Shown here piece after piece: positions 57,146 to 64,000 of a stretch of 64,000 bases of DNA. The translations under genes and the position numbers were made by a program. The DNA is from Liquorilactobacillus sicerae (GTDB lineage: Bacteria; Bacillota; Bacilli; Lactobacillales; Lactobacillaceae), in the NCBI RefSeq assembly GCF_029916425.1, contig NZ_JAHAVQ010000001.1:124001-188000 (forward strand), read 5' to 3'. Positions within the stretch are counted from its first letter, which is position 1. Each line of letters opens with the position of its first letter. The notes beneath the pieces are model-generated. The model worked only from the letters and a program-made list of their open reading frames with translations, ran no database searches and was not told the DNA's origin.

Positions 57146-57149
57146 GTAT

Positions 57150-57600
57150 TTGGTCAATCATATTTCGATGAATGTTTTTGTTTCACTGAGTGATAGTAGT
57201 ATACTTTCCATTTTTTTTTGTGTACTTTTTGTCTTAGGTGCCACTGCTATCGATGAACGCGGGAAATTATTGTTGATTTTTTGCGGGCAATTGCCGATGG
57301 AATGTTCATGCGTATTGTACCAAATGGCGTATTCCTTTGACCGGTTCGATCGTTTTTTAAGGGTATTGGCTCTGCTAGATTTTTTATTGTACTGGCATAT
57401 GTAACAATTTCGAAGATTTGCGTATAGCTCAAGGAGTAACCTTTATTCTAAGGAATGATCGATTAGTTGATACGAAGGGAACGCTTAACAATATGGCTGG
57501 GAAGTCACTGCTAGCGATAATCATCAGCAAATCGACAAAAAAATTTGGCTTTGAAAAGAATCAAAAATATTTGCAACAATTGGGAAAAATTTATTATTAA
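57150..57600 (+). pseudogene. Remnant of a dicarboxylate/amino-acid:cation symporter (DAACS family)
   Basis: Three reading frames together give recognisable pieces of one transporter in the right order. Frame one (57150-57285) reads NVFVSLSDSSILSIFF...ATAIDERGKLLL. Frame two (about 57257-57415) reads DFLRAIADGMFMRIVPNGVF, a stop at 57338, then FFKGIGSARFFIVLAYVTI. Frame three (57418-57600) reads GVTFILRNDRLVDTKGTLNN and AGKSLLAIIISK to the natural stop. These match GltP/DctA-type symporters (substrate-binding C-terminal D-x-x-x-D/N region). About 100 residues between frames two and three, including the usual NMDGT region, are missing, as is most of the N-terminus. The gene is clearly dead. 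Confidence 0.82.
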
Positions 57601-57653
57601 ATCTAGCTGTAAGTAAAAAATTGAACTTGTTTTTTAAATTAAGCCGAGGCTTT

Positions 57654-58172
57654 TTAATGATTTTTATCTTGAGCTAACAGATCAATTAATTTTTCACCAA
57701 TTATTTTATAGATAACAGCATGGATTGAAAATTGTTCTGTCAACAAGAGTGGATCTTTTTGGGTATCAAATTTAAAAGTGAAACATTTATTGGTGATTTC
57801 ATTTAGAGTTTGATTAAATGAAGTAGCAAAATAATCATAGGCATCTTCAATTGAGGCTTGACTAGTTGCATCCTGCAAGCCTTTTTTGATAGCATCTAGC
57901 GAATAAATTGATTTTAATAAACTGATTGCTACTAACTCAGCAACATTAGCAGTATTATACCTTTTTTTATTTGGCCGGTGCATTAAACCTTTTTTGACGT
58001 AACTATTAATCATAGAAGGAGTAATTTCAGTTTCCTGTAGAAACTGTAAATAACGATTTCCTAAGTTAACTAGTTGGTCCATATAAAGTTCGAAATCTGG
58101 AAACTCTTTCCATAATGGCAGTTTGGCCCTACCTAGTTCAGCAATTTGAATTTCAAACTGATTATTTTCCAA
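57654..58172 (-). CDS. DUF1836 domain protein
   Basis: This 172-residue protein starts at TTG behind GTGAGG. It has PLWKEFPDFELYMDQLVNLGN and ITPSMINSYVKKGLMHRPNKKRYN, followed by LVAISLLKSIYSLDAI, the DUF1836 pattern. The family looks like a MerR-type winged helix with a ligand or partner domain, but no function is established. It is divergent from the hemolysin III gene and may regulate it; that is inference. Confidence 0.85.
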   Translation of the reverse strand: MENNQFEIQIAELGRAKLPLWKEFPDFELYMDQLVNLGNRYLQFLQETEITPSMINSYVKKGLMHRPNKKRYNTANVAELVAISLLKSIYSLDAIKKGLQDATSQASIEDAYDYFATSFNQTLNEITNKCFTFKFDTQKDPLLLTEQFSIHAVIYKIIGEKLIDLLAQDKNH

Positions 58173-58208
58173 AATTCTAGCCTCACTTGTTTTAAAGTAT
58201 TTAATTAG

Positions 58209-58236
58209 ATTATAGCATAATATTAGATAAGCTAAA
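58209..58236 (-). promoter_or_regulatory. Promoter of the DUF1836 gene
   Basis: Minus-strand TTTAGC (58231-58236), 16 bases and TATAAT (58209-58214) with an extended TG-C element. Confidence 0.6.
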
Positions 58237-58333
58237 CTTTAAAAAAAATGTTATGAATACATTATTTAGATTATCTAGACTTGTAAACTATGTTATATTA
58301 TATTTACAATTAAATAGATTTGAGGGAAGTCAA

Positions 58334-58960
58334 ATGCTCAATAGGAAAGAACAAATTATTAATGAAGTTTGGAGTAGTATAACTCATGGAATTGGGATAA
58401 TTTTAAGTATCGTTGCACTGATTCTTTTAACTATCAAAGGAGCACACCATCCGCACCAATTGGGGCCATTCTTAATTTATGGAAGCGCACTGATTATTTT
58501 GTACCTTTCATCGACGCTTTTTCATTCACTATACTTCACTAGAGCCAATCGAATTTTTCGCTTATTAGATCATACTAGTATTTTTATTTTAATTGCGGGC
58601 ACCTATACACCATTTTGCTTATTGGGCATGGATAAAAACTTAGGTCCACGTTTACTGTTAGCTATTTGGATTCTGTCATTAGCTGGAATTGGCTTGCACT
58701 TAATTTTGCCAGTCAAATTTCAGTGGATCGAAACCACAATCTATGTAGTTTTGGGCTGGTTGTGTTTAGTCGGCTTTCAACAACTCTGGCAATCTTTAGG
58801 CAAATGGGGTTTTAGCTTGCTTTTGGGTGGCGGCCTGTGTTTTACTTTTGGAGCAATGATTTATAGTATTTGCAAATTAAAGTATTCGCATGTTTATTGG
58901 CATATAATGGTATTAGCAGGAACAATTTTGATGTTTTTTGCAGTGTATAGTTATTTATAA
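58334..58960 (+). CDS. Hemolysin III family protein (PAQR superfamily)
   Basis: This 208-residue integral membrane protein has seven hydrophobic helices. Conserved PAQR residues are visible: EVWSSITHGIG, SSTLFHSLYF, LDHTSIFILIAGTYTPF and, near the end, HVYWHIMVLAG, whose His/Asp/Ser form a metal site. ATG 58334 follows GAGGGA; the frame is open 81 bases upstream but without a site. Despite the name, a hemolytic role is not established for this group; some YqfA/TrhA members affect membrane energetics and lipid homeostasis. Confidence 0.9.
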   Translation: MLNRKEQIINEVWSSITHGIGIILSIVALILLTIKGAHHPHQLGPFLIYGSALIILYLSSTLFHSLYFTRANRIFRLLDHTSIFILIAGTYTPFCLLGMDKNLGPRLLLAIWILSLAGIGLHLILPVKFQWIETTIYVVLGWLCLVGFQQLWQSLGKWGFSLLLGGGLCFTFGAMIYSICKLKYSHVYWHIMVLAGTILMFFAVYSYL

Positions 58961-59019
58961 ATTGCTGAAAGCTTTTTAATTAGTTAAAATCAAACTAAGT
59001 AATCTGAAGGGAAGTGGCA

Positions 59020-59730
59020 GTGATCGCATTTAAATATTACGTTGTCGCTCATGGACGTCATCCCGGAATTTATCCGACTTGGGCGGCTTGCCAACAAGAG
59101 GTTCACAATTTTCCTCAAGCACGTTTTAAGGGATTTAATGATTTGACAGCCGCTCAAATATGGTTGAAAAATCCAGTTTGGTCAGTAGAAAAAAAATCAG
59201 TTCTTACTCAATCACAAACAGGTAATGACTTGCAAAATGCAGAAATTAGAATTTGGACGGATGGTGGTTCGCGAAATCATGGGAACCGGTTAAATCAACA
59301 TGTAAAGGCTGACGATGTAGCAGCTTGGGCGTATTTAATCAAATTTGCGCACCAGCAGTATGCTGATTCTGCCGGTGAGTTTGGGGCAACTAATAATCGA
59401 ATGGAGATCATGGCCTTGTATCAGGCGTTGAGCTTTTTACTGAAACAAAATTGGCAGCAAAAGTCAATCGTTGCAACCTTAGATTCCCGATATGTCTTAA
59501 ATGCTATTACGCAACATTGGTTAAATAATTGGCAAAAAAGGGGTTGGAAGACTGTTGCAGGCCAACCAGTTGCTAATCAAGAACTATGGCAAAAACTAGC
59601 CAAAATTTTAGCAAAGTTCCCCCAGTTACATTTTAGCTGGACAAAAGGTCATGCAGATGAGCAAGGCAATGTTTTTGTTGATCACTTGTTGAATCAGACC
59701 ATGGATCAGATGAAGGTGAAACAAGATTGA
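59020..59730 (+). CDS. rnhA: Ribonuclease HI with N-terminal hybrid-binding domain
   Basis: This 236-residue protein begins FKYYVVAHGRHPGIYPTWAACQQEV, the caulimovirus-viroplasmin-type RHBD that grips RNA-DNA hybrids (residues 3-45). The RNase H domain follows: IWTDGGSRN (Asp), NNRMEIMALYQAL (Glu), ATLDSRYVLNA (Asp) and KGHADEQGN with a final Asp, so the catalytic set is complete. GTG 59020 is chosen, seven bases after GAAGGGA; GTG 59014 is too close. It overlaps the next gene by 4 bases. Confidence 0.94.
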   Translation: MIAFKYYVVAHGRHPGIYPTWAACQQEVHNFPQARFKGFNDLTAAQIWLKNPVWSVEKKSVLTQSQTGNDLQNAEIRIWTDGGSRNHGNRLNQHVKADDVAAWAYLIKFAHQQYADSAGEFGATNNRMEIMALYQALSFLLKQNWQQKSIVATLDSRYVLNAITQHWLNNWQKRGWKTVAGQPVANQELWQKLAKILAKFPQLHFSWTKGHADEQGNVFVDHLLNQTMDQMKVKQD

Positions 59731-60419
59731 AAACATTAATTATTGTTGGGCATCCCCAGCCAAGAAATTCGGAAACACAAGAGTTTTTGAAAATCAGTGC
59801 CAGCTTACTAAAAAATATTACTTGGCATGAATTAGCTTCTAAGCCAGTTTTTAAAATTAATGATGAAAGAAATTTACTCATGACGCAGCAAAGAATTATT
59901 TTGCAGTTTCCCCTCTACTGGTATAGTGCACCGGCTCTTTTGAAAAAATGGCTGGATGATGTCCTGCCAGAAAGTTCTGGTTTTAATTTACGTGGTAAAG
60001 AGTTGGGGGTAGTCGTTAGTTTCAGTCATGCAGCTAGTGAATTTCAATTAGGAGAACGTGTCGGATATTCGTTTGCAGAATTGCTTAGTCCTTTTGCTGC
60101 CTTGGCCAAGCATTTCCAAATGCAGTTATTGCCACCTTTTTTGATTGAGCGTTTTGCTTATCAAACGCAACTCCAACGTCAACAATTACTATTGGCTTAT
60201 CAACAATTTCTTGAATTACCGCAGCCACAAAATTTTGAAATGCAGGAAAGCTGGTTTTTGCAAAAATTAACAGAATTAATTGGTCAGAGTAAGGATTCAC
60301 GCTTACAACAACGATTAAACTTGATTAAACAGCAAGTGACGGAGAATCAAGCAGAATTGGCAGAACTGGCGCAAATGGTTCATAACTTTAGAGAAGATGA
60401 TAGCTTAAATGGAAAATAA
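59727..60419 (+). CDS. Flavodoxin-fold NAD(P)H-dependent oxidoreductase
   Basis: This 230-residue protein has an N-terminal TLIIVGHPQPRNSETQEFL and FPLYWYSAPALLKKWLDDVL, the signature of the NQO/KefF/MdaB quinone reductase group. The C-terminal 50 residues are a charged helical extension. TTG start overlaps the rnhA stop. It probably reduces quinones or similar compounds with FMN or FAD; the substrate is unknown. A tiny gene overlaps its end. Confidence 0.85.
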   Translation: MKTLIIVGHPQPRNSETQEFLKISASLLKNITWHELASKPVFKINDERNLLMTQQRIILQFPLYWYSAPALLKKWLDDVLPESSGFNLRGKELGVVVSFSHAASEFQLGERVGYSFAELLSPFAALAKHFQMQLLPPFLIERFAYQTQLQRQQLLLAYQQFLELPQPQNFEMQESWFLQKLTELIGQSKDSRLQQRLNLIKQQVTENQAELAELAQMVHNFREDDSLNGK

Positions 60420-60585
60420 CGAATGGGTCTTGCAGCAACTTGAAATATTAGCTAAAAACAGTTCAGAGTATCAGCAGCGGGCTTTTTATCGCGGGTTAGC
60501 GCAATTGGTGCAAGAACAACAAAAAAGGATCGAACAGTTACAAGGCGAATTGGACGGACGTTTATGGAGCCCCGTCAAATGGTGA
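60409..60585 (+). CDS. Small conserved-looking protein, unknown function
   Basis: This 58-residue protein overlaps the oxidoreductase by 11 bases and ends 15 bases before the stress-protein gene. It is mostly one helix with heptad-like spacing (LQQLEILAKNSSEYQQR, LVQEQQKRIEQLQGEL) and ends with a short Trp-containing tail (LWSPVKW). ATG 60409 has a modest GAGAAGA before it, consistent with coupled translation. I know no family. Coding is supported by the tight fit between two genes and by codon use like its neighbours. Confidence 0.65.
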   Translation: MENNEWVLQQLEILAKNSSEYQQRAFYRGLAQLVQEQQKRIEQLQGELDGRLWSPVKW

Positions 60586-60600
60586 AAAGAGGAAACAAAA

Positions 60601-61098
60601 ATGAAAAGACATGATGTAGATTTAAACTTTGAATTGGTAGATCGACCCTTCAGCCAAATTTTGGTAGCAGTCGATGAAGATGACTCTGATTCATCGCTTG
60701 CAGCTTTTAAGTATGCTTTGAGCATGGCTAAGACTAATCGGGCTACTTTAGGAATCGTTACCGTACTGGAACTTGAAGATTTAAATGTTTTTGAAGCTTT
60801 GAGTCCAGAAAAGCGAACTGCAATTCGTCAGAATTTGGAAGCAACTTTAAAACTATATATTGCTAAAGCTCATGACGTCGGGATTGAGAAAGTTAAGGCT
60901 TTCATTCGTGAAGGTAAACCGGCAGCAACGATCGTTAATGATGTAATTCCAACATTTAGACCAGACGTTTTGATTTGTGGATCGAAAACGAAATCCGTTA
61001 ACAGTCGCCAAAAGATTTTTATTGGCTCACAGGCCAGTTATTTAGCTCAAAATGCTCCTTGCTCGGTAATGGTGATTCGACCGGCTTTCAATAATTAA
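60601..61098 (+). CDS. Universal stress protein, UspA family
   Basis: This 165-residue protein has ILVAVDEDDSDSSLAAFKYAL near residue 20, VTVLELED, and a C-terminal GSQASYLAQNAPCSVMVIR. The nucleotide-binding G-x2-G-x9-G(S/T) motif is only partly kept (CGSKTKSVNSRQKIFIGSQ), so ATP binding is uncertain. ATG lies behind AAAGAGGAAAC. It appears to be the last gene of the rnhA-oxidoreductase-small-protein run. Confidence 0.9.
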   Translation: MKRHDVDLNFELVDRPFSQILVAVDEDDSDSSLAAFKYALSMAKTNRATLGIVTVLELEDLNVFEALSPEKRTAIRQNLEATLKLYIAKAHDVGIEKVKAFIREGKPAATIVNDVIPTFRPDVLICGSKTKSVNSRQKIFIGSQASYLAQNAPCSVMVIRPAFNN

Positions 61099-61201
61099 TT
61101 TTTACCTAGAAGCTTCATTAGAATTGTCTTATCTTTTTTTAAAGAGCTTTTCAGTTGCCCTATAATGTAATTATTCTTTTTTAGAGGAGAGAGAAGCGAT
61201 T

Positions 61202-62662
61202 ATGAAAAAGTTCTTCAAACTTGAGGAAAATAAGACAAACGTTAGTACTGAAGTTTTAGCAGGATTAACGACCTTCTTTGCAATGGCTTATATTTTGTTT
61301 GTAGCCCCGAGTATCTTAGGCTCAACTGGGATGCCAACGCAAGCAATTTTCTTGGCAACAATTTTAGCTTCAGTTGTTAGTACTTTAATCATGGCGTTGT
61401 TTGCAAATGTCCCATATGTGCAAGCACCAGGTTTAGGACTAGCAACTTTTTTTGCTTATACTGTTGTTTTACAATTAGGATTCTCTTGGCAGCAAGCTTT
61501 AGCCTTGGTTTTCCTTTGCGGATTGATTAATGTCACGATTACGATCACTAAGATTCGGCGGCTGATTATTAAAGCAATCCCAGAGGTTTTGCAGCATGCA
61601 ATCGGTGGCGGAATTGGTATTTTTGTTGCTTATATTGGTATAAAAAATGCAGGCTTTTTGAAATTTATTACCGATCAAGCTGGAATTGTTTCAATTAATG
61701 GTACGACCTACCACGCTGATTTAACGCATTTTAAAAATGGTGTTAAGTCAATTGTATCTAATGGTGGCGTCACGCCCTCTTTGATTATTTTTAACCAACC
61801 AGCACCAATTCTAGCGCTGATTGGGTTAATAATTACAGCTTTTTTGGTGATCAAAAGGGTTAAAGGAGCAATTTTGATTGGAGTTGTTGCAACTACTTTG
61901 TTAGGGATCCCTATGGGAGTTACCCAGGTATCGGCAATTAGCAGTAATTCTTTACCAATGGCTTTTCAGCAACTTGGTACAACCTTTGGTGCAGCATTTA
62001 GTCAGCAAGGAATGGGTTCACTATTTCAAGATCCAGGTCGGTTTTTGTTGGCTTTAATGACGATTTTTGCATTTAGTCTCAGTGATATTTTTGATACGAT
62101 TGGAACTTTTATTGGAACTGGGAAACGGACTGGAATTTTTTCAAAACAGGATGAGAAAGAATTTTTTAATGGACATGGTTTTAAGTCAAAAATGGATCGC
62201 TCTTTGTTTTCAGACGCAATTGGTTCAGTTGTGGCAGCAATCTTTGGAACTTCTAATGTCACGACTTTTGTTGAAAGTGCTTCAGGGATTGGGGTAGGTG
62301 GACGGACTGGTTTGACTAGTTTGACAGCTGCTGGCATGTTTTTATTAAGCAGTTTGTTAGCTCCAGTAATTGCAATCATCCCTGATGCAGCAACAGCACC
62401 AGCATTGATTATTGTTGGAATCATGATGATGGGGTCTTTCAAAAATATTGACTGGACTAATTTAGAAGATGCAATTCCAGCTTTTTTTTCCTCAGTTTTT
62501 ATGGCACTTTGTTACTCGATTTCTTACGGGATTGCGGCTGGCTTTATTTTTTATTTAGCTGTCAAACTGGCAAAAAGAAAGTTTTCCGAAGTTCACCCAA
62601 TGTTGGTAATTTGTACCGGGCTCTTTATTTTAAACTTTGTAGTTTTAGCATTTATTGAGTAA
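61202..62662 (+). CDS. Guanine/hypoxanthine-type purine permease (AzgA/PbuG family)
   Basis: This 486-residue transporter has about 12-14 hydrophobic helices. STEVLAGLTTFFAMAYILFVAPSIL at the N-terminus, APGLGLATFFAYTV, SDIFDTIGTFIGTG and GTSNVTTFVESASGIGVGGRTGLT are hallmarks of the AzgA branch of NCS2. It probably imports adenine, guanine or hypoxanthine by proton symport; exact specificity cannot be read. ATG follows GAGGAGAGA; a TATAAT at 61161-61166 may be its -10. No purine riboswitch was seen in the 100-base leader. Confidence 0.9.
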   Translation: MKKFFKLEENKTNVSTEVLAGLTTFFAMAYILFVAPSILGSTGMPTQAIFLATILASVVSTLIMALFANVPYVQAPGLGLATFFAYTVVLQLGFSWQQALALVFLCGLINVTITITKIRRLIIKAIPEVLQHAIGGGIGIFVAYIGIKNAGFLKFITDQAGIVSINGTTYHADLTHFKNGVKSIVSNGGVTPSLIIFNQPAPILALIGLIITAFLVIKRVKGAILIGVVATTLLGIPMGVTQVSAISSNSLPMAFQQLGTTFGAAFSQQGMGSLFQDPGRFLLALMTIFAFSLSDIFDTIGTFIGTGKRTGIFSKQDEKEFFNGHGFKSKMDRSLFSDAIGSVVAAIFGTSNVTTFVESASGIGVGGRTGLTSLTAAGMFLLSSLLAPVIAIIPDAATAPALIIVGIMMMGSFKNIDWTNLEDAIPAFFSSVFMALCYSISYGIAAGFIFYLAVKLAKRKFSEVHPMLVICTGLFILNFVVLAFIE

Positions 62663-62753
62663 AAGGATTTGAAGGATTAATTTTTTGACTGATTTATGTT
62701 ATTCTAATTCTGGTAGACTCAGATGTTTTTAGTTTAATAATGAGGTGAGAGTC

Positions 62754-64000
62754 ATTAAGAGAAAAAAATTAATTGGCATAATTGTGGTAATTTTGATTGG
62801 ATTGATTGGCGGTATCGGCTATTATCGTTACAATCATTTTAATCAAAATGTCGTTATTAATGGAATCAACGTTGGCGGTTTAAATGCCAAACAGACATTG
62901 AAACGACTCCAGAAGAAATCTGTTTCACAGAAGATTTATTTGAAGAACAAATTGATTTATCAGTATCATCGTTCCGGTTCCGATTTTACTGATAAGGATT
63001 TACCACAAGTTAAGCAATTGATCAAACGTCAATGGACCTTTTTTCCAAGTTCTAAGCAGCAGAGCTTTTTAATTGAACCGTCAGAAGTTGCTAAACATGA
63101 AGGCACCAAAACAACTGCTACGCTCAAAGCAAAATTAATTCAAGAGAATCGACAACGCAAGTCTCCGAAAGATGCGTATGCAGTTTTAACTGGTGGTAAA
63201 ATCAAAATTATCCAAGCTAAAGCCGGCAATAAGTATAATCTGCAGGCGTTATTGAAACAATATCGTCAGCAACAATTTTTACCTAAAGTTAAATTGACAG
63301 CCGTTTATTTACAACCAGTCAAGGCAAAAAGTCAACGAGTTCAGCATGAAAAAAGAAAACTTGAACAAATAAGCAAGCGATCAGTTGAATATCAAGTTCA
63401 AAATAATAAATACAACTTTTCAACTAAAAGTAATCTTCAGCGAGTAACTTATGCAAATGGTAAGTATAAAATTGAATCAACCAACCTTACTGATGAAATT
63501 GCCAAGATCAATCAACAAGATGCCACTCTCCAAAAAGGTATTTCATTTAAAACTCATGATGGCAATACAGTTCAAATTGCTGATGGCGGTTCATATGGGT
63601 GGGCACTAAAATCTGAGCAGGCAGTTGAACATATTGAACAGGCTTTGTTGAAAGGTAAAAAATCACTGGAAGCTAAGCAAGATATTTATGGTGTTGGCTA
63701 CTTGACTTATGGAACGGGCTATGGTTTGAGCAATAATGGTATTGGTGATAGCTATGCCGAAGTTTCAATTTCGCAACAGCATTTGTGGATTTATAAAAAT
63801 GGACAAGAGGTCGTTTCTACCAATGTTGTGACAGGCAAACATAGCACTGGTGAAGATACGCCTAAGGGACTCTGGTACATTATGTATAAACAATCACCGT
63901 CCGTGTTAAAAGGCAGTGAAGCTGGCAACGCTAATTACTCAGTTAATGTCAATTACTGGGCTCAATTTACCAGCAGTGGCTGTGGCTTTCATGATGCTAG
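62754..64000 (+). CDS. L,D-transpeptidase (YkuD) with peptidoglycan-binding region, 3' end outside window
   Basis: An open frame of over 410 residues runs off the right edge. It begins with KRKK, a membrane anchor (LIGIIVVILIGLIGGIGYY), a long extracytoplasmic region of the PG_binding_4 type, then the YkuD domain (YAEVSISQQHLWIYKNGQEV, VVTGKHSTGEDTPKGLWYI). The catalytic Cys region lies past or at the window end (GFHDA). It would make 3-3 crosslinks or attach to the wall. No ATG/GTG/TTG fits the GAGGTGAG site: GTG 62745 is part of it, while ATT 62754 is well spaced and gives (M)KRKKLIG, so ATT initiation is proposed. Confidence 0.85.
   Translation, partial: MKRKKLIGIIVVILIGLIGGIGYYRYNHFNQNVVINGINVGGLNAKQTLKRLQKKSVSQKIYLKNKLIYQYHRSGSDFTDKDLPQVKQLIKRQWTFFPSSKQQSFLIEPSEVAKHEGTKTTATLKAKLIQENRQRKSPKDAYAVLTGGKIKIIQAKAGNKYNLQALLKQYRQQQFLPKVKLTAVYLQPVKAKSQRVQHEKRKLEQISKRSVEYQVQNNKYNFSTKSNLQRVTYANGKYKIESTNLTDEIAKINQQDATLQKGISFKTHDGNTVQIADGGSYGWALKSEQAVEHIEQALLKGKKSLEAKQDIYGVGYLTYGTGYGLSNNGIGDSYAEVSISQQHLWIYKNGQEVVSTNVVTGKHSTGEDTPKGLWYIMYKQSPSVLKGSEAGNANYSVNVNYWAQFTSSGCGFHDA

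Larger units (their letters stand above)
56393..57149. other. Mostly non-coding stretch around tRNA-Gln
   Basis: Between the HAD remnant and the symporter remnant I see only the tRNA-Gln unit (56642-56835) and the inverted repeat at 57109-57145. Positions 56393-56641 and 56836-57108 hold no supported gene. A short frame at 56946-57137 has no ribosome site; its SLHVSFSSFIIS segment might be the decayed N-terminus of the downstream symporter, but that is weak. Confidence 0.6.

Noticed and set aside
61099-61201. Purine riboswitch upstream of the permease
   Set aside because: No conserved purine-aptamer elements are visible; only a TATAAT and the ribosome site.
62026-62442. Minus-strand open frame of 138 codons
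   Set aside because: It lies wholly inside the purine permease gene, has no ribosome site and shows only mirrored hydrophobic codons.

Overview
The window is AT-rich, gene-dense chromosomal DNA from a low-GC Gram-positive bacterium, almost certainly a lactic acid bacterium of the Lactobacillaceae. The main evidence is the fabZ-fabT-fabH-acpP-fabD-fabG-fabF-accB-fabZ-accC-accD-accA-fabI block in the order I associate with lactobacilli. Supporting evidence is the ymfF-ymfH-ymfI-rodZ-pgsA-cinA-recA-rny-ymdB-mutS-mutL-ruvA-ruvB-queA-tgt-yajC string, the alaS-ireB-ruvX-DUF1292 and zapA-cvpA-mutS2-trxA-yslB strings, strong AGGAGG-type ribosome sites, many TTG/GTG starts and an alaS T-box. I cannot name the genus or species from the sequence alone.

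Layout. 1-3.6 kb: end of a shikimate-pathway operon (probable aroC tail, a BacA/prephenate-dehydratase-like protein, aroA, tyrA, aroK). 3.6-8.5 kb: single metabolic and RNA-modification genes (a lactonase, an orphan sorbitol-type PTS IIA protein, guaC, ybaK, rlmA, trmL). 8.5-20 kb: division, envelope and recombination genes (ftsK, ymfF/H/I, a RodZ-like protein, pgsA, cinA, recA under a perfect LexA box, rny). 20-30 kb: ymdB, mismatch repair (mutS, mutL), Holliday-junction processing (ruvA, ruvB), queuosine synthesis (queA, tgt) and yajC. 30-40 kb: the complete type II fatty-acid and acetyl-CoA carboxylase operon with FabT-type operators. 40-47.5 kb: zwf, a UPF0173 hydrolase, a DHH phosphoesterase, a DEAD-box helicase, then T-box-controlled alaS. 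47.5-54.4 kb: ireB, ruvX, DUF1292, zapA, cvpA, mutS2, trxA, yslB, rdgB and a YfcE-type phosphodiesterase. 54.4-58 kb: a less ordered accessory stretch with two single tRNA genes, an orphan small protein, a frameshifted HAD gene and a decayed amino-acid symporter. 58-64 kb: DUF1836 regulator, hemolysin III, RNase HI, a flavodoxin-fold oxidoreductase, universal stress protein, purine permease and the start of an L,D-transpeptidase.

Most of the window is core housekeeping DNA. I found no phage, insertion sequence, CRISPR array or obvious new multi-gene system. The points most worth a second look are: (1) a HAD-family gene broken by an exact 8-bp tandem duplication; (2) an orphan PTS IIA(Gut)-like protein apparently lacking its phosphorylatable histidine; (3) a terminator-ended leader just upstream of trmL with mutually exclusive hairpins; (4) a tRNA-Glu(CUC) whose first acceptor pair is U1-G72; (5) the three-frame remnant of a dicarboxylate/amino-acid symporter; (6) a probable ATT initiation codon on the L,D-transpeptidase gene; (7) the BacA-like protein inside an aromatic amino-acid operon.

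Start codons were chosen by ribosome-binding-site position and family alignment from memory. Promoters, operators and terminators were read by eye. No database search was possible.
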